Below are positions 11,731 through 24,159 of a stretch of 64,000 nucleotides of DNA, piece after piece. The position numbers were made by a program, and so were the translations under genes. Source of the DNA: Tubulanus polymorphus (lineage: Eukaryota > Nemertea > Palaeonemertea > Tubulaniformes > Tubulanidae). The stretch spans positions 6,882,001-6,946,000 of the forward strand of contig NC_134026.1 of the NCBI RefSeq assembly GCF_964204645.1. Direction: 5' to 3'. The notes beneath the pieces are model-generated. The model made no database searches. It was not told the DNA's origin and was given only the letters and a program-made list of their open reading frames with translations. Position 1 is the stretch's first letter, and each line of letters opens with the position of its first letter.

Positions 11731-12779
11731 ATCATCACAGCTTCGACGACTTCAGTGCGATCAAAGTAAATCTTTACTTTATCCATAATATGTTTATTGA
11801 AGAGAAGTCAAGATGGATTTTCTTTGCTGACCACAAGTGCCGACTGAAAGAAAACTGGTGGCGCCGAGCACTTCCGGCATCAAATACTGAACAATTGAAC
11901 ATAAGAAATATTTCTTGTAAGCAACAAAAAACCTTCATTTCATTGTTGAAAGGAATTACACAGACTTTTAGCGTTAACCAGCGAGCGAGCGTAATTACCG
12001 GTAAAATCGGGCGAATAGTTGCAAAAAGCTTGTAATTTGTGATTGTATCGTTTTAAGTACAATAGTAAATTGGCTGCGAATACAGAACCAGGTCCGCGAT
12101 CCTAAAACACAACTCAATGATTAAGTGCAGCCGGCAGCTCATCGGGGGATCTACTTCATTGTGACAATAGTTATCAGCTTGTCGTCCTCCTCGACGTATA
12201 CAATCAACTAGCGTTTGTTGTTGATCTGAAGTCGTCTGGCACCGGGTCCATCGACCGCAACCCATTTCGCACATCGACCGCCGGCTAGTTTGCACCGAGC
12301 ATCGGCCAGTCCACACCGTCCGTGACCCAGTCCGTGCCGTACTGCTACTGAATAGTGCATTTTTGACAATCATTCACCACACCTGCCTGGTCACCACCAT
12401 ACTGACTTGACTAACGTATAAATCTTATCCACCACTAGAGCTCAGTGGTGTTGTGATTAGGCTAGAGGCTGGGCTTATCGATTAGCCAGATAAATAGTTG
12501 ACCTAATTTTGCATTTTTCTCGTGAAAAATTGCCCTTTTTAAATGACAAACTGCTGCTGTAAATTGCTGCCTACGGGTTTGAACCCAGTAATTAGTCTGA
12601 TTGAGTTTCAAGCCCTTCCGCAGCTTGTGCTAGACCTATCAGGGGATATGAAGTTCATAGCCCAAAGCAACACAATGAATTCGGGAAAAAAGTTAATCAT
12701 AGAAAATGATTAAAAAGATCAGAATCTTTGTCTAGATGTCTAAGACGAGGTCGAGTGTAGGGTAAGATTTATAACCTGG

Positions 12780-12902
12780 TCCCAGTTGCACAGTCGTGAC
12801 TGTTTTTACGTCCAAAATGTTCTTAGATCTTACATGACCTCGGGGCTAGTCTTAATCTGTTAGATTATCTATAGACCCAAAACGGCCCTAGACTGGTCTT
12901 AA
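12780..12902. repeat. Dispersed repeat fragment (family C)
   Basis: Phrases such as GACTGGTCTTAAG and TTAGATTATCTATAGACCC recur in 15,787-15,925 and 28,430-28,545. Probably an old non-autonomous element; ends not definable. Confidence 0.4.
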
Positions 12903-13935
12903 GTTTCTATAACTAAGTTCTTAAAACTAAGCGGTGACCGCGAAACTGGCCCTTCGGCCAGTAATAAATATACTGGAATGACAAAGTGAGATTTGAAAAA
13001 TGAAGTCAAGATTCGAAAATTGTTTAAACATTGAACTCGTAGAGAATCAAGCTCTACAAAATATGGCATGGTTTTGGACAACAATGCCACCCGAGTTCAG
13101 ATAACGATCAGCGTGAATTCCTAATTATCAATTATCCATCATCAATTATGCAATTCAAAACTTAACGGATATAAGAAACATCGGGTAGCGTATAATTCTA
13201 GGCCCGTCTCTCACCTGGCCTCCACCGCCCTGTCTATTGGTACCAGGGCCAGGGCAGCTGATCCTATCGTCTCCTAGATAATGAACTCGATTAATTAGAC
13301 ATTACACGATGCTCAGTGTGCGCCATTGTTATCTTGTCAATTCAATTTCAAGTTTACCAACAGTCGTGATTGTTGAATATAGTTACTCTTATTAACGGCG
13401 ACAATTGTTGAATAATAATCGATAATGAATTGAAGTCGCGTGTAACAAGAAACCAAATTCATTTCCATTGACGGTGACGTAATCATAATTTGCGTGGTCG
13501 GTATTCAATTTGCATGCACCATTTGCAGTTTTACAGTCGCGAGATACGATTTCTAAGGTTGTCAGATTGAAATTATGGGGTATCGTAAGATTTGAGGAAT
13601 GGTGTCATATAATTATGCTTAACCGGAAGGGAGGTTTGTCAGAGTGGTCAATCAAGTTATGGCACCCTGTGCATACCTCCTCCCAACATGATCAAGATTT
13701 GACTCGGTGATCATTTGAGAGGCTTCTCTTTTGTTGTAAGCGTGTACAAGATACATTGCTAACCTCCATTGAATTTGGAATTCGAAGTTTAAATGCAGCT
13801 GGCACGTGCATTTTTCGCAAAAAAACAATGACATAATTTTTGAGTTAACGGGAAGACAGGTTCTAAGGTTCGTTTTAGAGTCCATGGGTTACCTAAATTT
13901 GTTTAAAGTACGAGCTTTCGCTACTGTGCATACGT

Positions 13936-13977
13936 CATCTGGTAAATGATTTTACACATCCAGTCATTTACCTGATG
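13936..13977. repeat. Short hairpin, 14-bp arms
   Basis: CATCTGGTAAATGA (13936-13949) is followed after 14 bases by TCATTTACCTGATG (13964-13977), one mismatch. It resembles the hairpins at 18,695 and 22,864 in size. Confidence 0.7.
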
Positions 13978-14144
13978 AAGCTGGAAGAGTTCACTAATGT
14001 ACATTTCAACTTGACTTTGAAAATGATAATGTAAACTTATCAATTTAACTTCAAATCACAACTGTGGAACTGGTTACCTATTAACTCCACGAGTCTCCAA
14101 GATTTTTTGTTTTTGTTTTAAGTTTATTTACGGTGATTTCAGGA

Positions 14145-14515
14145 TTTATTTTGTGATTTCCTACATGTATTTGATACATGGGGAGTGCGCCAGGGAGATG
14201 GGACCAGGATATATTCTTTCCTATTGATTCGATAGGCCTGGAGAGATGCACCAGGGAGATGGATGAAGTCCCCGGCAATCCAAGGATGTTGTGGTTTTCG
14301 GATTTGATGATCTTTCAGGGAGTGCGACTGGGAGATAAGTGAAGCCATCCGGTGAACACTCTGGGCCATATTCTGTGTTATTTCCTATTGATTCCATAAG
14401 CCTGGGGGTGCGCCAGGGAGATTGCAAAGTTCCTCTGGTGAACACATTGGGCCAGGGACACATTGTGTGATTTTCTACATTTATTTGATAAGCTTGCAGG
14501 GAATCTGCCAGGGAG
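14145..14515. repeat. Imperfect tandem repeat with CGCCAGGGAGATGG core
   Basis: Four to five diverged units of about 75-100 bp sharing GATTTCCTA...TTGATTCGATAAGCCTG and GGAGTGCGCCAGGGAGA. The overlapping short minus-strand open frames come from the repeat. A solo unit is at 17,225-17,300. Confidence 0.75.
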
Positions 14516-14999
14516 GCGGATAGGGCTTCTCTATACGCAATGGCAAAGGCACATTTATTCTCCCACTATATGAACATGAACGTACGCTCCGAGTTCAACG
14601 GTAGATATTTAATTACGTTACATTAAATACTTTATGAATACTCGAAGGTATTGTAGAGAACATTTAAAACAAGATCAAATGTAAATGCGTTTTTAGTCGC
14701 TATCGAGACGTGTTGAAAGTTCGACTTGGCTCTTAATGTCTTACACTGTTTTCACATCGGAGTACTCCCGGCGGACTGCTCCGGGTCGCGATCTATCGGT
14801 TCCGTCCTCGTTTCATTACTTTTGTAAATGACTTAATTACAAACTCGGCGTTAAATTTGCATGGAATAAAAGATCTTGTCAATTCCGAGTCGTGTCCCTT
14901 GTTAGTAATTTTCACGCGATATGCTCCTGTCGTCATTTCAGGTGATGTTTTACCGTTGATAGATACAGATCAGTTTTGTCGTCGTATGCAAAAACAATA

Positions 15000-17200
15000 T
15001 ACCCGCCGAGCCCGACGACTTCGACCCGCGGGACTATCATCCATTTTACTGCCGAACTATATTCCGCAATCTAATACAATTCAATCCGTCTATCACTTAA
15101 TGTCTTTTTGCCTTAAATTAGGTATCTGCAATGCGCGCGCGCTCTCTCACTTACTCACTCACTCCCCGACACTGCTAAATACCACTCGGGAGTTGGATGT
15201 AATTTCTAGAAGTTGATAAACCCTTCCTTGCATCTCCGCTGTGACCGCCTTTTGTTGTATTCTATTTGATTTATAATGGTTCGGGCGACTGTTTAAAAAG
15301 CCGTATCAGGTTCTATCGCTGGAGTTAGTAGCTATACCGAATTTGACGAATACAAAGTGTCATGTGTAAATGGGCCTAAAAGTGTCATCGTTTCGCCTCA
15401 AGCAGCCGAGCCGCCAGTCATCACTAGCTGTCTGCTTGTCGTAAATTAGGTAATGGTATAGCGATGCACCGATCAAAGCGATCATCAAGAAATTGCTAAG
15501 AGAAAAGATAAGCTAACCGTAATTTAACGTGACACAAGATCCGAGCTATTTAAGTGTTCGCGCCGTTCGTTTCGTGATTCAATTTAGTTTTTTGGTCGCC
15601 CGTGAAATCGTTCAGATTTATCGTAGTGTTCGTGTTGCGCATGCGTTGTAACTGGTGAAACCAGTTCCGAATCATCACATACAAATAAAAGGACAATTGT
15701 GGTCTGTATCCATCAATAGAAAATATCCGTGGTCTCAGGCTGTAGTGTTTACTGTCAATTTACATAATCTTGACTGAATCAAATTGAGGTCTAAAATCAA
15801 AAGGCCGGTCTTCTAAGTTGTTGGTTTGGCTACAGAACCAAAGCTTGGTAGATTGGTTATAAAGCCATAAAATGAGCTTAGACTGGTCCTTAGTTGTTAG
15901 ATTGACTATAGAACCATAATGGATTTAACCAAGGCGGTATCTCTTCCTCCTATCTGACTTTTTCAAACTCCGATGGCATTTCGCTGTTTTTGAAGTTACA
16001 TCATCATTCAACGGCGTAAAAACTTATCCAGATTTCAATCGCGATTTTGCGGCGTTCGTTTTTAGAATATGCTTATAGAGTCGGTGTCTGGTTTGTTGGA
16101 GTTATTGTTTATGACGAGAGGCTGATAGAATATCCGCACGCAATTTTTCATTGCCTCCGGTGAAACTCAGGTGTTTTTCCCAAGTCGATCTCATTAGCTA
16201 GTAAAACTACAGTCAAACAGACAGAGAGGGGGATCTTTATCTAATGCACTGCATCATCCATCAGCAGCGAATCATCGGGGTCTTTATAGAACGGGAAACC
16301 TTTGAAAGCTCTCGTAGTACTGCCGTGGCGAACGTGAATGGAAGCAACGCGAGATCCAGGGGATCGGGTTTGCCGATTAACCCGATCTATAGGACGTATC
16401 ATGTTAGTCAAAGACAAACAAAGTGCATCCAATTCTAAAGCACTCAGCGACGAATGAATATTTGATAGCGGAGAAAATATTCGCTAAATAGCTTGTCGTC
16501 CATTTGTGATGAAATCCTCGACGGGGACATGGCGTAAAGCACGTAAAGAGACGAATTCTATTCACCGTTCATTCTCTTTAGGGACGTCTGAATATTTCAT
16601 AGGAAACTTTACATTCATAAAAATCCGTAACTCGACTAAAATGATAATAGGATTAGCGAAACGGTTTGTTCAATATTCATCATTATCTTTGTGTTCGTGA
16701 TTTTTTTTTTGTAGCGATTTATTAAAAGGAAATCTCAACTTAAAAGGGGTCTGTTTAATACCGTTGCGTCAACTCGGATATCGCGAGCTGGTTTGTTTGG
16801 TCGTTATTGTATACCTGACTGCGTCGATTTATTTGAAACATGATAGTAGTACTTCCCTCTAAAAGATGTCCATCACTTTCCACTGTTTAATCAACCCTTT
16901 AGAACCAACGGTGACACGTTATGTATGTTTTCACCTGTAAGCAATCTTTCACTAAGTTCAAATATTAAAAAACGGTTAAAGTCACAATGCGAAGCAAATT
17001 CCTATTTGATGAACATACGAGATATTTCTACTATAATAGTTCTATTAGTTGACCTTCTAACTACTCCATGTTCGTCAAGTACGAACGTGAGCGGTTGAGG
17101 CTTTGTTTGCTTCACAAGAAATAATAAAAATTGACCCCACAAAAACATAACTTCATTTCACAGGCATGGTGACAATGTTCAAATTCAAGATGTAACATCA
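15000..17200. other. Intergenic, no gene seen
   Basis: The open frame starting at 14,857 (119 codons) shows no recognisable domain and uneven composition, so it is not called. 15,787-15,925 is a family C repeat copy. No RNA gene or exon was recognised. Confidence 0.4.
15787..15925. repeat. Dispersed repeat copy (family C)
   Basis: Internally repetitive: TAGATTGGTTATAAAGCC and TAGATTGACTATAGAACC, with GAGCTTAGACTGGTCC between. Matches text at 28,430-28,545. Confidence 0.5.
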
Positions 17201-17224
17201 CAAGATGGAGGCTTTTCTCTCTCA

Positions 17225-17300
17225 TTCCGATCCAAGGACATTTTTTGTGATTTTCTATATTGATTTGATACGCCTGTAGGGAGTGCGCCAGGGAGAAATA
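17225..17300. repeat. Solo copy of the 14.2-kb tandem unit
   Basis: GATCCAAGGACATTTT, TGTGATTTTCTATATTGATT and GTAGGGAGTGCGCCAGGGAG match the array at 14,145-14,515. Confidence 0.65.
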
Positions 17301-17318
17301 TGGCGATCCAAGAGACCC

Positions 17319-17447
17319 GGGCCTGGTTCCATAGTCGAGACTTAACGCAAATTTAAGACCAACTTAGCAAAGTCGATCTTAGAGGATTTAAGACAAAAAA
17401 TGACTTAAGACTAGACTTATTTTAAGTCTCGACTATGGCACCGGCCC
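17319..17447. mobile_element. Foldback MITE-like element, 129 bp
   Basis: Terminal inverted repeats of about 26 bp start GGGCC and include a perfect 17-bp inner part CCATAGTCGAGACTTAA and its complement. The short centre is rich in TTAAGAC and CTTAG. No target duplication could be assigned. Confidence 0.75.
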
Positions 17448-18410
17448 CCAGATATTAGATATTATTAAGTCGACGGAGTAACAACAGTATCTATTCAATT
17501 ACTTGTTCATCGTATCAGAAGTAGAAAGATACACACAAGAAATTGAAAGAAAAAAAAACAAAAAGATACATGATTACAAGAAAAAAAAACGGAACCATAA
17601 CTGATCAATACAAAGAGACAAACAAATTTTACCGAGAAGATTTTGGTCATAAATCTGTTGTATTCTCTAATCAGTGTCCCTTACCTATAAATGCATGATT
17701 TTGCATGCGAAAATTAGTTGGTCCTAATCTTCGAGAAAAAGAGAGTTATACAAAAGAAGAAGAAAATGGCTTCAGAATAGTAGAATAGCCCGTATCGGCC
17801 CGACGTGGAGAATAAACGATAAAATCAAAACCCACAAAATGCAAATTTTCAAACAAAATTCCAGACTCGAAAATTGATGACACGACATTTCGAACTCCGT
17901 CAGGGTTTAAGATGCATTCTGGCGGAAACCCATCCATTCACCTATCCACACCTATGCAACCCTACACCGATTCCATCGTTCAAACATTATAACGACGATT
18001 AGTCTATTCTCGGGATTAAAACGATGCTATCTTTGCTGGTATTGTCGTCAAACACCTTGCAAATTACACCCTACGTTTTGTCGACACAAAGGACTCTGTT
18101 TCACGGTGTAATTACCGTTAACTGTCTCTCATCATTCGCAGTGAGCTCATACACGGTCTATACACAACGTGAAACAATCATTTTGTAGTCACGAGAATTT
18201 AGGAAATAATTGCCTGAATACACAGCATCACGTGACGTGTGTAGTGTAGAACGAGTCGGGTTAATGTTTAATTCATGAGACCCCGGTCACTTAATGGATC
18301 TTAAAATCCGGTGTGAACTATCGATTATCATAATCTATCATTTTTCTTCATTTGCGTTATTTACTTCCGGTACTTATTGTTGTTAAAGAATCAAGTACTT
18401 GTAGTAACTA

Positions 18411-18560
18411 TGTCAAACTGTGGAACTGGGTCATTGTGGATTTGAGTCCTGCAATGGGGAACTGGGTCCTGAAGTGTGAAATTGGGTCTGAACTGTAGAC
18501 TTGAGTCGGACTGAGCTGCGGAACTGGAACCTGAACTGGTCCCGCATGAATTGTGGAACT
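18411..18560 (-). repeat. Dispersed minisatellite of the GTTCCACAGTT family
   Basis: Plus strand repeats variants of GTGGAACTGGGTCCTGAA in units of roughly 20-30 bp. Related tracts, in either orientation, lie at about 34.6, 38.1, 45.1, 55.6 and 62.0 kb. Confidence 0.75.
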
Positions 18561-18694
18561 GAGTTCTGAACTCTGGACCTCAGGGTTTGGCCCTAAATAT
18601 GACTCGGTCACAGCTTTTGAAAGGGCTCCTGTTGCCATACCTAGTTATGTAGAAGAAAAGGGATAGACAAGACGCGAATACAAGTCTGGTCGAT

Positions 18695-18735
18695 CCTACG
18701 AGCAATCATCTCAAGATGAGATGATTGCTCGTAGG
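18695..18735. repeat. Perfect 19-bp hairpin with 3-base loop
   Basis: CCTACGAGCAATCATCTCA, AGA, then the exact complement. Perfect pairing in otherwise diverged sequence suggests a recent palindromic duplication. Confidence 0.9.
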
Positions 18736-19134
18736 GTCATTAGAATGATGCACCAGTTTCTGCAACTGATATTCCCAACATTGTAGAACTGGATCCTGAT
18801 AAACGTGTGCAGGACACAGACGCAGTCTATATTTACACTTTTTCAATCATGAGATAAAACATTCACTAACTTTCGACCTGATCGACTCGCATTCATTTCC
18901 ATCACGAATCAAATATTTCTCATTACATAAATAAGATTTGTCTGCATGTTCTCCCCGATAAACACCTCAATTCGACTGGGAACGCGACGATCAAATTTCA
19001 CCGGAACCACGAATCGAACAGGAAGAAGAATACTAGAGCCGCCACCAGAATTGATGAAAATTTTAAAAAAGACAGTATACATCTTTTTTGCGAAACCAAT
19101 TGACTGAAGTCTGGCACGACAAATTCAGACATGG

Positions 19135-19310
19135 ATTTCCATAGTGTGAAGTGTGGATGATCAGTTTTTGTAAGTTTACTGAGAAAATGTCAACTGTCTG
19201 GTGTTTGCAGTATATTTTAGATAAAAAGAAAGTCTCGGGTGAAGTCCTGAACACATGAAGTGTAGATGATCAGTTTATGAAGGTATGCTGATATGAAGTG
19301 TGGAGGAGGC
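19135..19310 (+). repeat. Satellite family S copy
   Basis: Contains GAAGTGTGGATGATCAGTTT, CTGTCTGGTGTTTGCAGT and CTGAACACATGAAGTGTAGA, the same unit as the array at 22,610-22,960 and the inverted copy at 24,160-24,350. Confidence 0.75.
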
Positions 19311-20254
19311 CAGTTCCACATTCTCTGGATGCTAGTTCCCGGCTGAGCGACGCAGGATCAGACTGCCAAAGGATGCAGTCTCCAGGCTGCAGATTGCCTG
19401 AGGGGGATGCAGCTGATGTTATAGGTTACATGTAGACTGCTGAACCGTATAACCAGTGCCTCCTTCTGGTGTCAGAAGAAGAACGTGCGATTTTTAAATA
19501 CTTATCGGATGTGGCACAGACTATATTTGATATACCACCAAGCGACTAAATTCCCACTGCCGATAAAAAATATCGCTAGACCAAATCATCTGAATCTCAC
19601 ATCATTTTTTCATTTGTTTTTTTCTCCTTTTTATTCAGAGATCCGCAGACTATGAACACGGTTGCCATTGGAGCATCGATTAACTGTGACGGCTATTGTT
19701 AGGATTCACATTACGTTGTTTCACATTTCAACCCCGCAAACAACGACAGAAACAGATTTTTCATTAGTGTCACAAATCACCAGAGCATCGTTTCGTGATA
19801 ACTTTTATTCGTAGCCACGTTTTTTCGTAAGAAAGTTTTGCTTAAAGAATAATCGGTTTCCACGTCTAGGTGCCACGGCCCTTGGAGAAAGTGCAATTAA
19901 ATGATTGGATATCTAACCAGTCACTGCAGTCGGTGGTAGTTCGGAAATTGAAAAATGATACCAACGTCTCTTCACGCGGAAATGGACCTGCTACGAAATA
20001 ATAATCGCCATCGTGGCCTTTTATAAATCGCAACACGAAAATTCTCTGCGTCACCGCGAAAATGGTTTTATTGTCTTCGATATTCTAGACGTTTTTGGTC
20101 GGTACTTAGTGCGAATGGGTTTTAATTGACTGCCAGTAGCCTGCACGCATAAGGTGTAGAATTGCTTGCTTTGAAGTCGGTGTCTCTTAGGGGGACCAGC
20201 TCACTGTGAGGCTGAATCCATATAAGCGCTCTATAATCGATCGAAGTAGGACTC

Positions 20255-20515
20255 TCTTCCTCTTTATCACTGTCCCTCTCTCCGACTCTCTCTCTCTCTC
20301 TCTCCGGCCTAACTCTCTCCCTCCACCTCTCTAGTCTCCCTCTCTACATCTCTCCCTCTTTCCCTATCTCTCCCTCCCTCTCCCCCTCGTCCTCTCTCTC
20401 CGCGGTCTCACTCTCTCCCTCCATCCATCTCTCTGGTCTCCCAGCTCTCTTCTCTCTCGGTCTCTTACTCCCCTCTCTCTCCCCTCGCTCTTTCTCTCGT
20501 TCCCTCTACCTCTGT
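20255..20515. repeat. Pyrimidine-rich (CT)n low-complexity tract
   Basis: About 260 bases of almost pure C/T on plus, with irregular CTCT, CCCTCT and TCTCTCC blocks and a pure (CT) run near 20,285-20,302. Confidence 0.85.
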
Positions 20516-21049
20516 TTGTGTAATACAGTGAATTAAGTCGTCAGAAGAAAATAAAGACAGGTTGAGAGATAATTTGCGGAGCGCGATGGTGAGGTAATGA
20601 GGAGAAGGTTTCCTGTAACCGCTAGTATTAAACCATCCACTCTCGTAGATTAAGCTTCTTAACGAACGCTTTGAAAGTCAAGCCTCACCGGCGCGGTGAG
20701 CGTGCGTGCGACTGATGGAGGATAAAATTAGATGTAGCATTAAATAGGACACTTAAAGACAACATAAATTACATTAGTTCTCGTATTATACCCTGGCGCG
20801 CGAGAAGAGTAAAGAAGAAGCCGAGGGCTTTTCTTAATAACGTTTTCTTTACGGCAATGCTTTTATATAAATTAAACACGTAAATTAATTTCTCCTCATT
20901 TCCTTTGGTGTTCAATCAGGTCGCTACTTATCGGTGGATCTTTTATTAAATCACTGTCTGATTCTATCTGGATTAGATCGCGCAAACCTGCCGGCTAAAA
21001 CAGTGCGCACATAGCCGTGACGTCACGATACTGTAGACAGACAGGGAGA

Positions 21050-21913
21050 GGCAGAGGCAGAGGCAGAGGCAGAGGCAGAGGCAGAGGCAGAGGCAGAGGC
21101 AGAGGCAGAGGCAGAGGCAGAGGCAGAGGCAGAGGCAGAGGCAGAGGCAGAGGCAGAGGCAGAGGCAGAGGCAGAGGCAGAGGCAGAGGCAGAGGCAGAG
21201 GCAGAGGCAGAGGCAGAGGCAGAGGCAGAGGCAGAGGCAGAGGCAGAGGCAGAGGCAGAGGCAGAGGCAGAGGCAGAGGCAGAGGCAGAGGCAGAGGCAG
21301 AGGCAGAGGCAGAGGCAGAGGCAGAGGCAGAGGCAGAGGCAGAGGCAGAGGCAGAGGCAGAGGCAGAGGCAGAGGCAGAGGCAGAGGCAGAGGCAGAGGC
21401 AGAGGCAGAGGCAGAGGCAGAGGCAGAGGCAGAGGCAGAGGCAGAGGCAGAGGCAGAGGCAGAGGCAGAGGCAGAGGCAGAGGCAGAGGCAGAGGCAGAG
21501 GCAGAGGCAGAGGCAGAGGCAGAGGCAGAGGCAGAGGCAGAGGCAGAGGCAGAGGCAGAGGCAGAGGCAGAGGCAGAGGCAGAGGCAGAGGCAGAGGCAG
21601 AGGCAGAGGCAGAGGCAGAGGCAGAGGCAGAGGCAGAGGCAGAGGCAGAGGCAGAGGCAGAGGCAGAGGCAGAGGCAGAGGCAGAGGCAGAGGCAGAGGC
21701 AGAGGCAGAGGCAGAGGCAGAGGCAGAGGCAGAGGCAGAGGCAGAGGCAGAGGCAGAGGCAGAGGCAGAGGCAGAGGCAGAGGCAGAGGCAGAGGCAGAG
21801 GCAGAGGCAGAGGCAGAGGCAGAGGCAGAGGCAGAGGCAGAGGCAGAGGCAGAGGCAGAGGCAGAGGCAGAGGCAGAGGCAGAGGCAGAGGCAGAGGCAG
21901 AGGCAGAGGCAGA
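21050..21913. repeat. Perfect (GGCAGA)n microsatellite, 144 units
   Basis: 864 bases of uninterrupted hexamer, preceded by GGGAGA and followed by GGGGGGAC. The unit is 6 bp with no stop in any frame, so all six frames are open (Gly-Arg on plus, Leu-Cys or Leu-Pro on minus). These are not genes. Confidence 0.98.
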
Positions 21914-22609
21914 GGGGGGACATGAGAGGGTCCAGTGCTTGATATACGTAATTCATACATCCATTTTAAACGAGATGAGATGCTGGCAATTCTCAAGGTC
22001 TCAAGGACGCAACAATTGGACCACATATTCTTACCACGCGTCAGTAATTTCGCGAATTTGATTCATCATAAAAATCTCTTAGAATCCGTTAAACCACAAC
22101 ACACAACGGCGCCTTGAAACTGGAAACTTCTTTTTTGCAGTGATGACATACATTATTTCTGCTCTATTGACCATATCCTATTTGATAACCTATTCTCGAC
22201 TTTACGCCCGAGAAGTTCCAACGATTCGCACGACTCCGCACCGCAATAAATTGTGAAGAATCTCTAGAAATCAGCTCGGGTTCTGGTTCACGTAGTCTCT
22301 AACCCTCTACGCTATTCAACTCGCGGGGATTCTGCCTCTAAAATAAAGCACAGCAAATTACTCGCTTATGATTGCGGTAATTTGTTAAAATCGGACAACC
22401 GTAACCATAGTTAACGTCGACAATTGCAGAGTAGCGCCGCTGGGACTGCACGTCACTTCATCACTGCTCATATATATTGCATAGAGATAAAGGGAGGGAA
22501 ATACATCTTACTAAATAGAAATCTATCTGACCACAGGGTATAGGGAGACAGGGAATTCTTTCCTCCCTACTGTAGTTAGACCAGGAAGATGAGGAGACAG
22601 AGAGTGGCT

Positions 22610-22960
22610 GATGTCTAATGTCTGGTGTTTGTAGTTCATTTTCAATTACGTATGTCTCAGTTTAAGTTCTGAACACATGTGAAGTGTGGACGACCAGTTT
22701 TTGAAAGTTTGCTGATAAGATATCTAATGTCTAGTGTTTGTAGTTTATTTTCAATTAGAGATGTCTCAGGGGAAGTGCTGAACACATGTGAAGTGCGGAC
22801 AATCAGTTTTTGAAAGCGCGCTGATAAGATGTCAAATGTCTGGTGTTAGTAGTTCATTTTGATCTTGGAGTGATCATTTGTCAAATGATTACTCCAAGTT
22901 TTGATTAAAGATGTGTCAGGTGAAGTTCTGAATACGCGTGTGAAGTGTAGATGCTCTGGC
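22610..22960 (+). repeat. Satellite family S, three tandem units
   Basis: Units of about 110-125 bp: GATGTCTAATGTCTGGTGTT ... ATGTCTCAGGTGAAGTTCTG ... AACACATGTGAAGTGTGG ... CAGTTTTTGAAAG ... GCTGATAA. The third unit is interrupted by a 35-bp hairpin (22,864-22,898). Confidence 0.85.
22864..22898. repeat. Hairpin inserted in satellite unit
   Basis: CTTGGAGTGATCATTTG, one base, then CAAATGATTACTCCAAG: 17-bp arms with one mismatch. It sits between TTCATTTT-GAT and TTTTGATT of the third unit, as if inserted. Confidence 0.85.
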
Positions 22961-23990
22961 GTAGGGTCCAGGCTGAAGGGGTACGCATGTCACAAGCTGA
23001 AGGTCAGTGCTCAGTGTCCAGGCTGAAGGGGTAGGTACAAGTACTGATTGAAGTCTCCATGCACTTCTATTTCATTTTTCGCACACAAAATAAATATTTC
23101 GTTCTGTTTCTCATTTCCTTGAAACTGAATCTCGATGAAGCTGTTTTTACACTTATTCCGCTGGTCATGTTAATATATTGTCAGTCGATCGAATAGCAGG
23201 TTGCATATTTCAGCAACTCGACGTGTTTTTTCCTTCCTAGTTGACGACGATGATATACCGGTTATTAATATTGCGGTTTGATCAGAATGTTGAGAAACAA
23301 GACTTCGATTTGAAAAGGCGTTGATCAAGTTACCGAACGCACGCGGCTGACGCGCTCGTGTGCTCCGTTTTAGACGGGGAGGGAAACCTGACCATCGTCA
23401 TAACTCGGTGGGGAATGGAGAGAGAAAGAGAGAGAGAGACGAGCTAAAACTTAGATTACATAATTAATCGTTAACTCAAATTGCCGGCTCCATAAACGCG
23501 TAGGAATTAGAGACAGATTAACTAATGTTATATTAAACGTTAAAGTCCGTTGACAATGAACATTGTCCGGTATATAGAATAGTAAAGATAATATTGACCG
23601 TTTAAGAATCTTCATTTTATGAGCTGCGTACAATATAAAAACGGATTGTGAAGTAATCTGATCAGTTCTCATTCAATTTCGCTCATTAATCCGGTCTATA
23701 CAGTCGCCTAATTAACGTTCCTCGGTATAGCGTATCGAATACAAACAGATCTTTTTTTCGCGGCTTAGAAAACTCCGATTTCGTTGGTAAAATGTTTTGC
23801 GAGCGAAAATTCCTATTACTTTATATAATTAAATAGTCGCAATGTTTCTTACGTTTCGGATATCCATATACGGTATCCATAAATGTACACTAATATTTAA
23901 TGCACTTGAACAATCAGATAAACAGAGCTGAGAAGACAAAAAGTACGAAGTAATCGCAAACATATTTACTTCTTTATCAGGCTTTCCAAG

Positions 23991-24146
23991 TTCCAAGTTC
24001 TCGATAACTTTCGATAACTTTCAAGTTATTCCAGAGCATCGTTGTTCGGTACTTCGCCAGAAACATTCTTCCAAGTTCTCGATAACTTTCGATAACTTTC
24101 AAGTTATTCCAGAGCATCGTTGTTCGGTACTTCGCCAGAAACATTC
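23991..24146. repeat. Perfect 78-bp tandem duplication
   Basis: Two identical copies, 23,991-24,068 and 24,069-24,146, each starting TTCCAAGTTCTCGATAACTT and ending CCAGAAACATTC. Each copy has an internal TCGATAACTT doublet. Confidence 0.95.
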
Positions 24147-24159
24147 TCTATTTGAAAAT

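Noticed and set aside
12943-12966. CTGGCC-CTTC-GGCCAG hairpin as a terminator
   Set aside because: A 6-bp chance hairpin with no adjacent gene; bacterial-style terminators are not expected here.
14857-15216. 119-codon plus-strand frame
   Set aside because: No recognisable domain and composition typical of chance frames.
20973-22026. Long open frames of over 300 codons (Leu-Cys, Leu-Pro, Gly-Arg repeats)
   Set aside because: Produced by the 6-bp GGCAGA array, which has no stop in any frame; no non-repetitive coding sequence beyond it.
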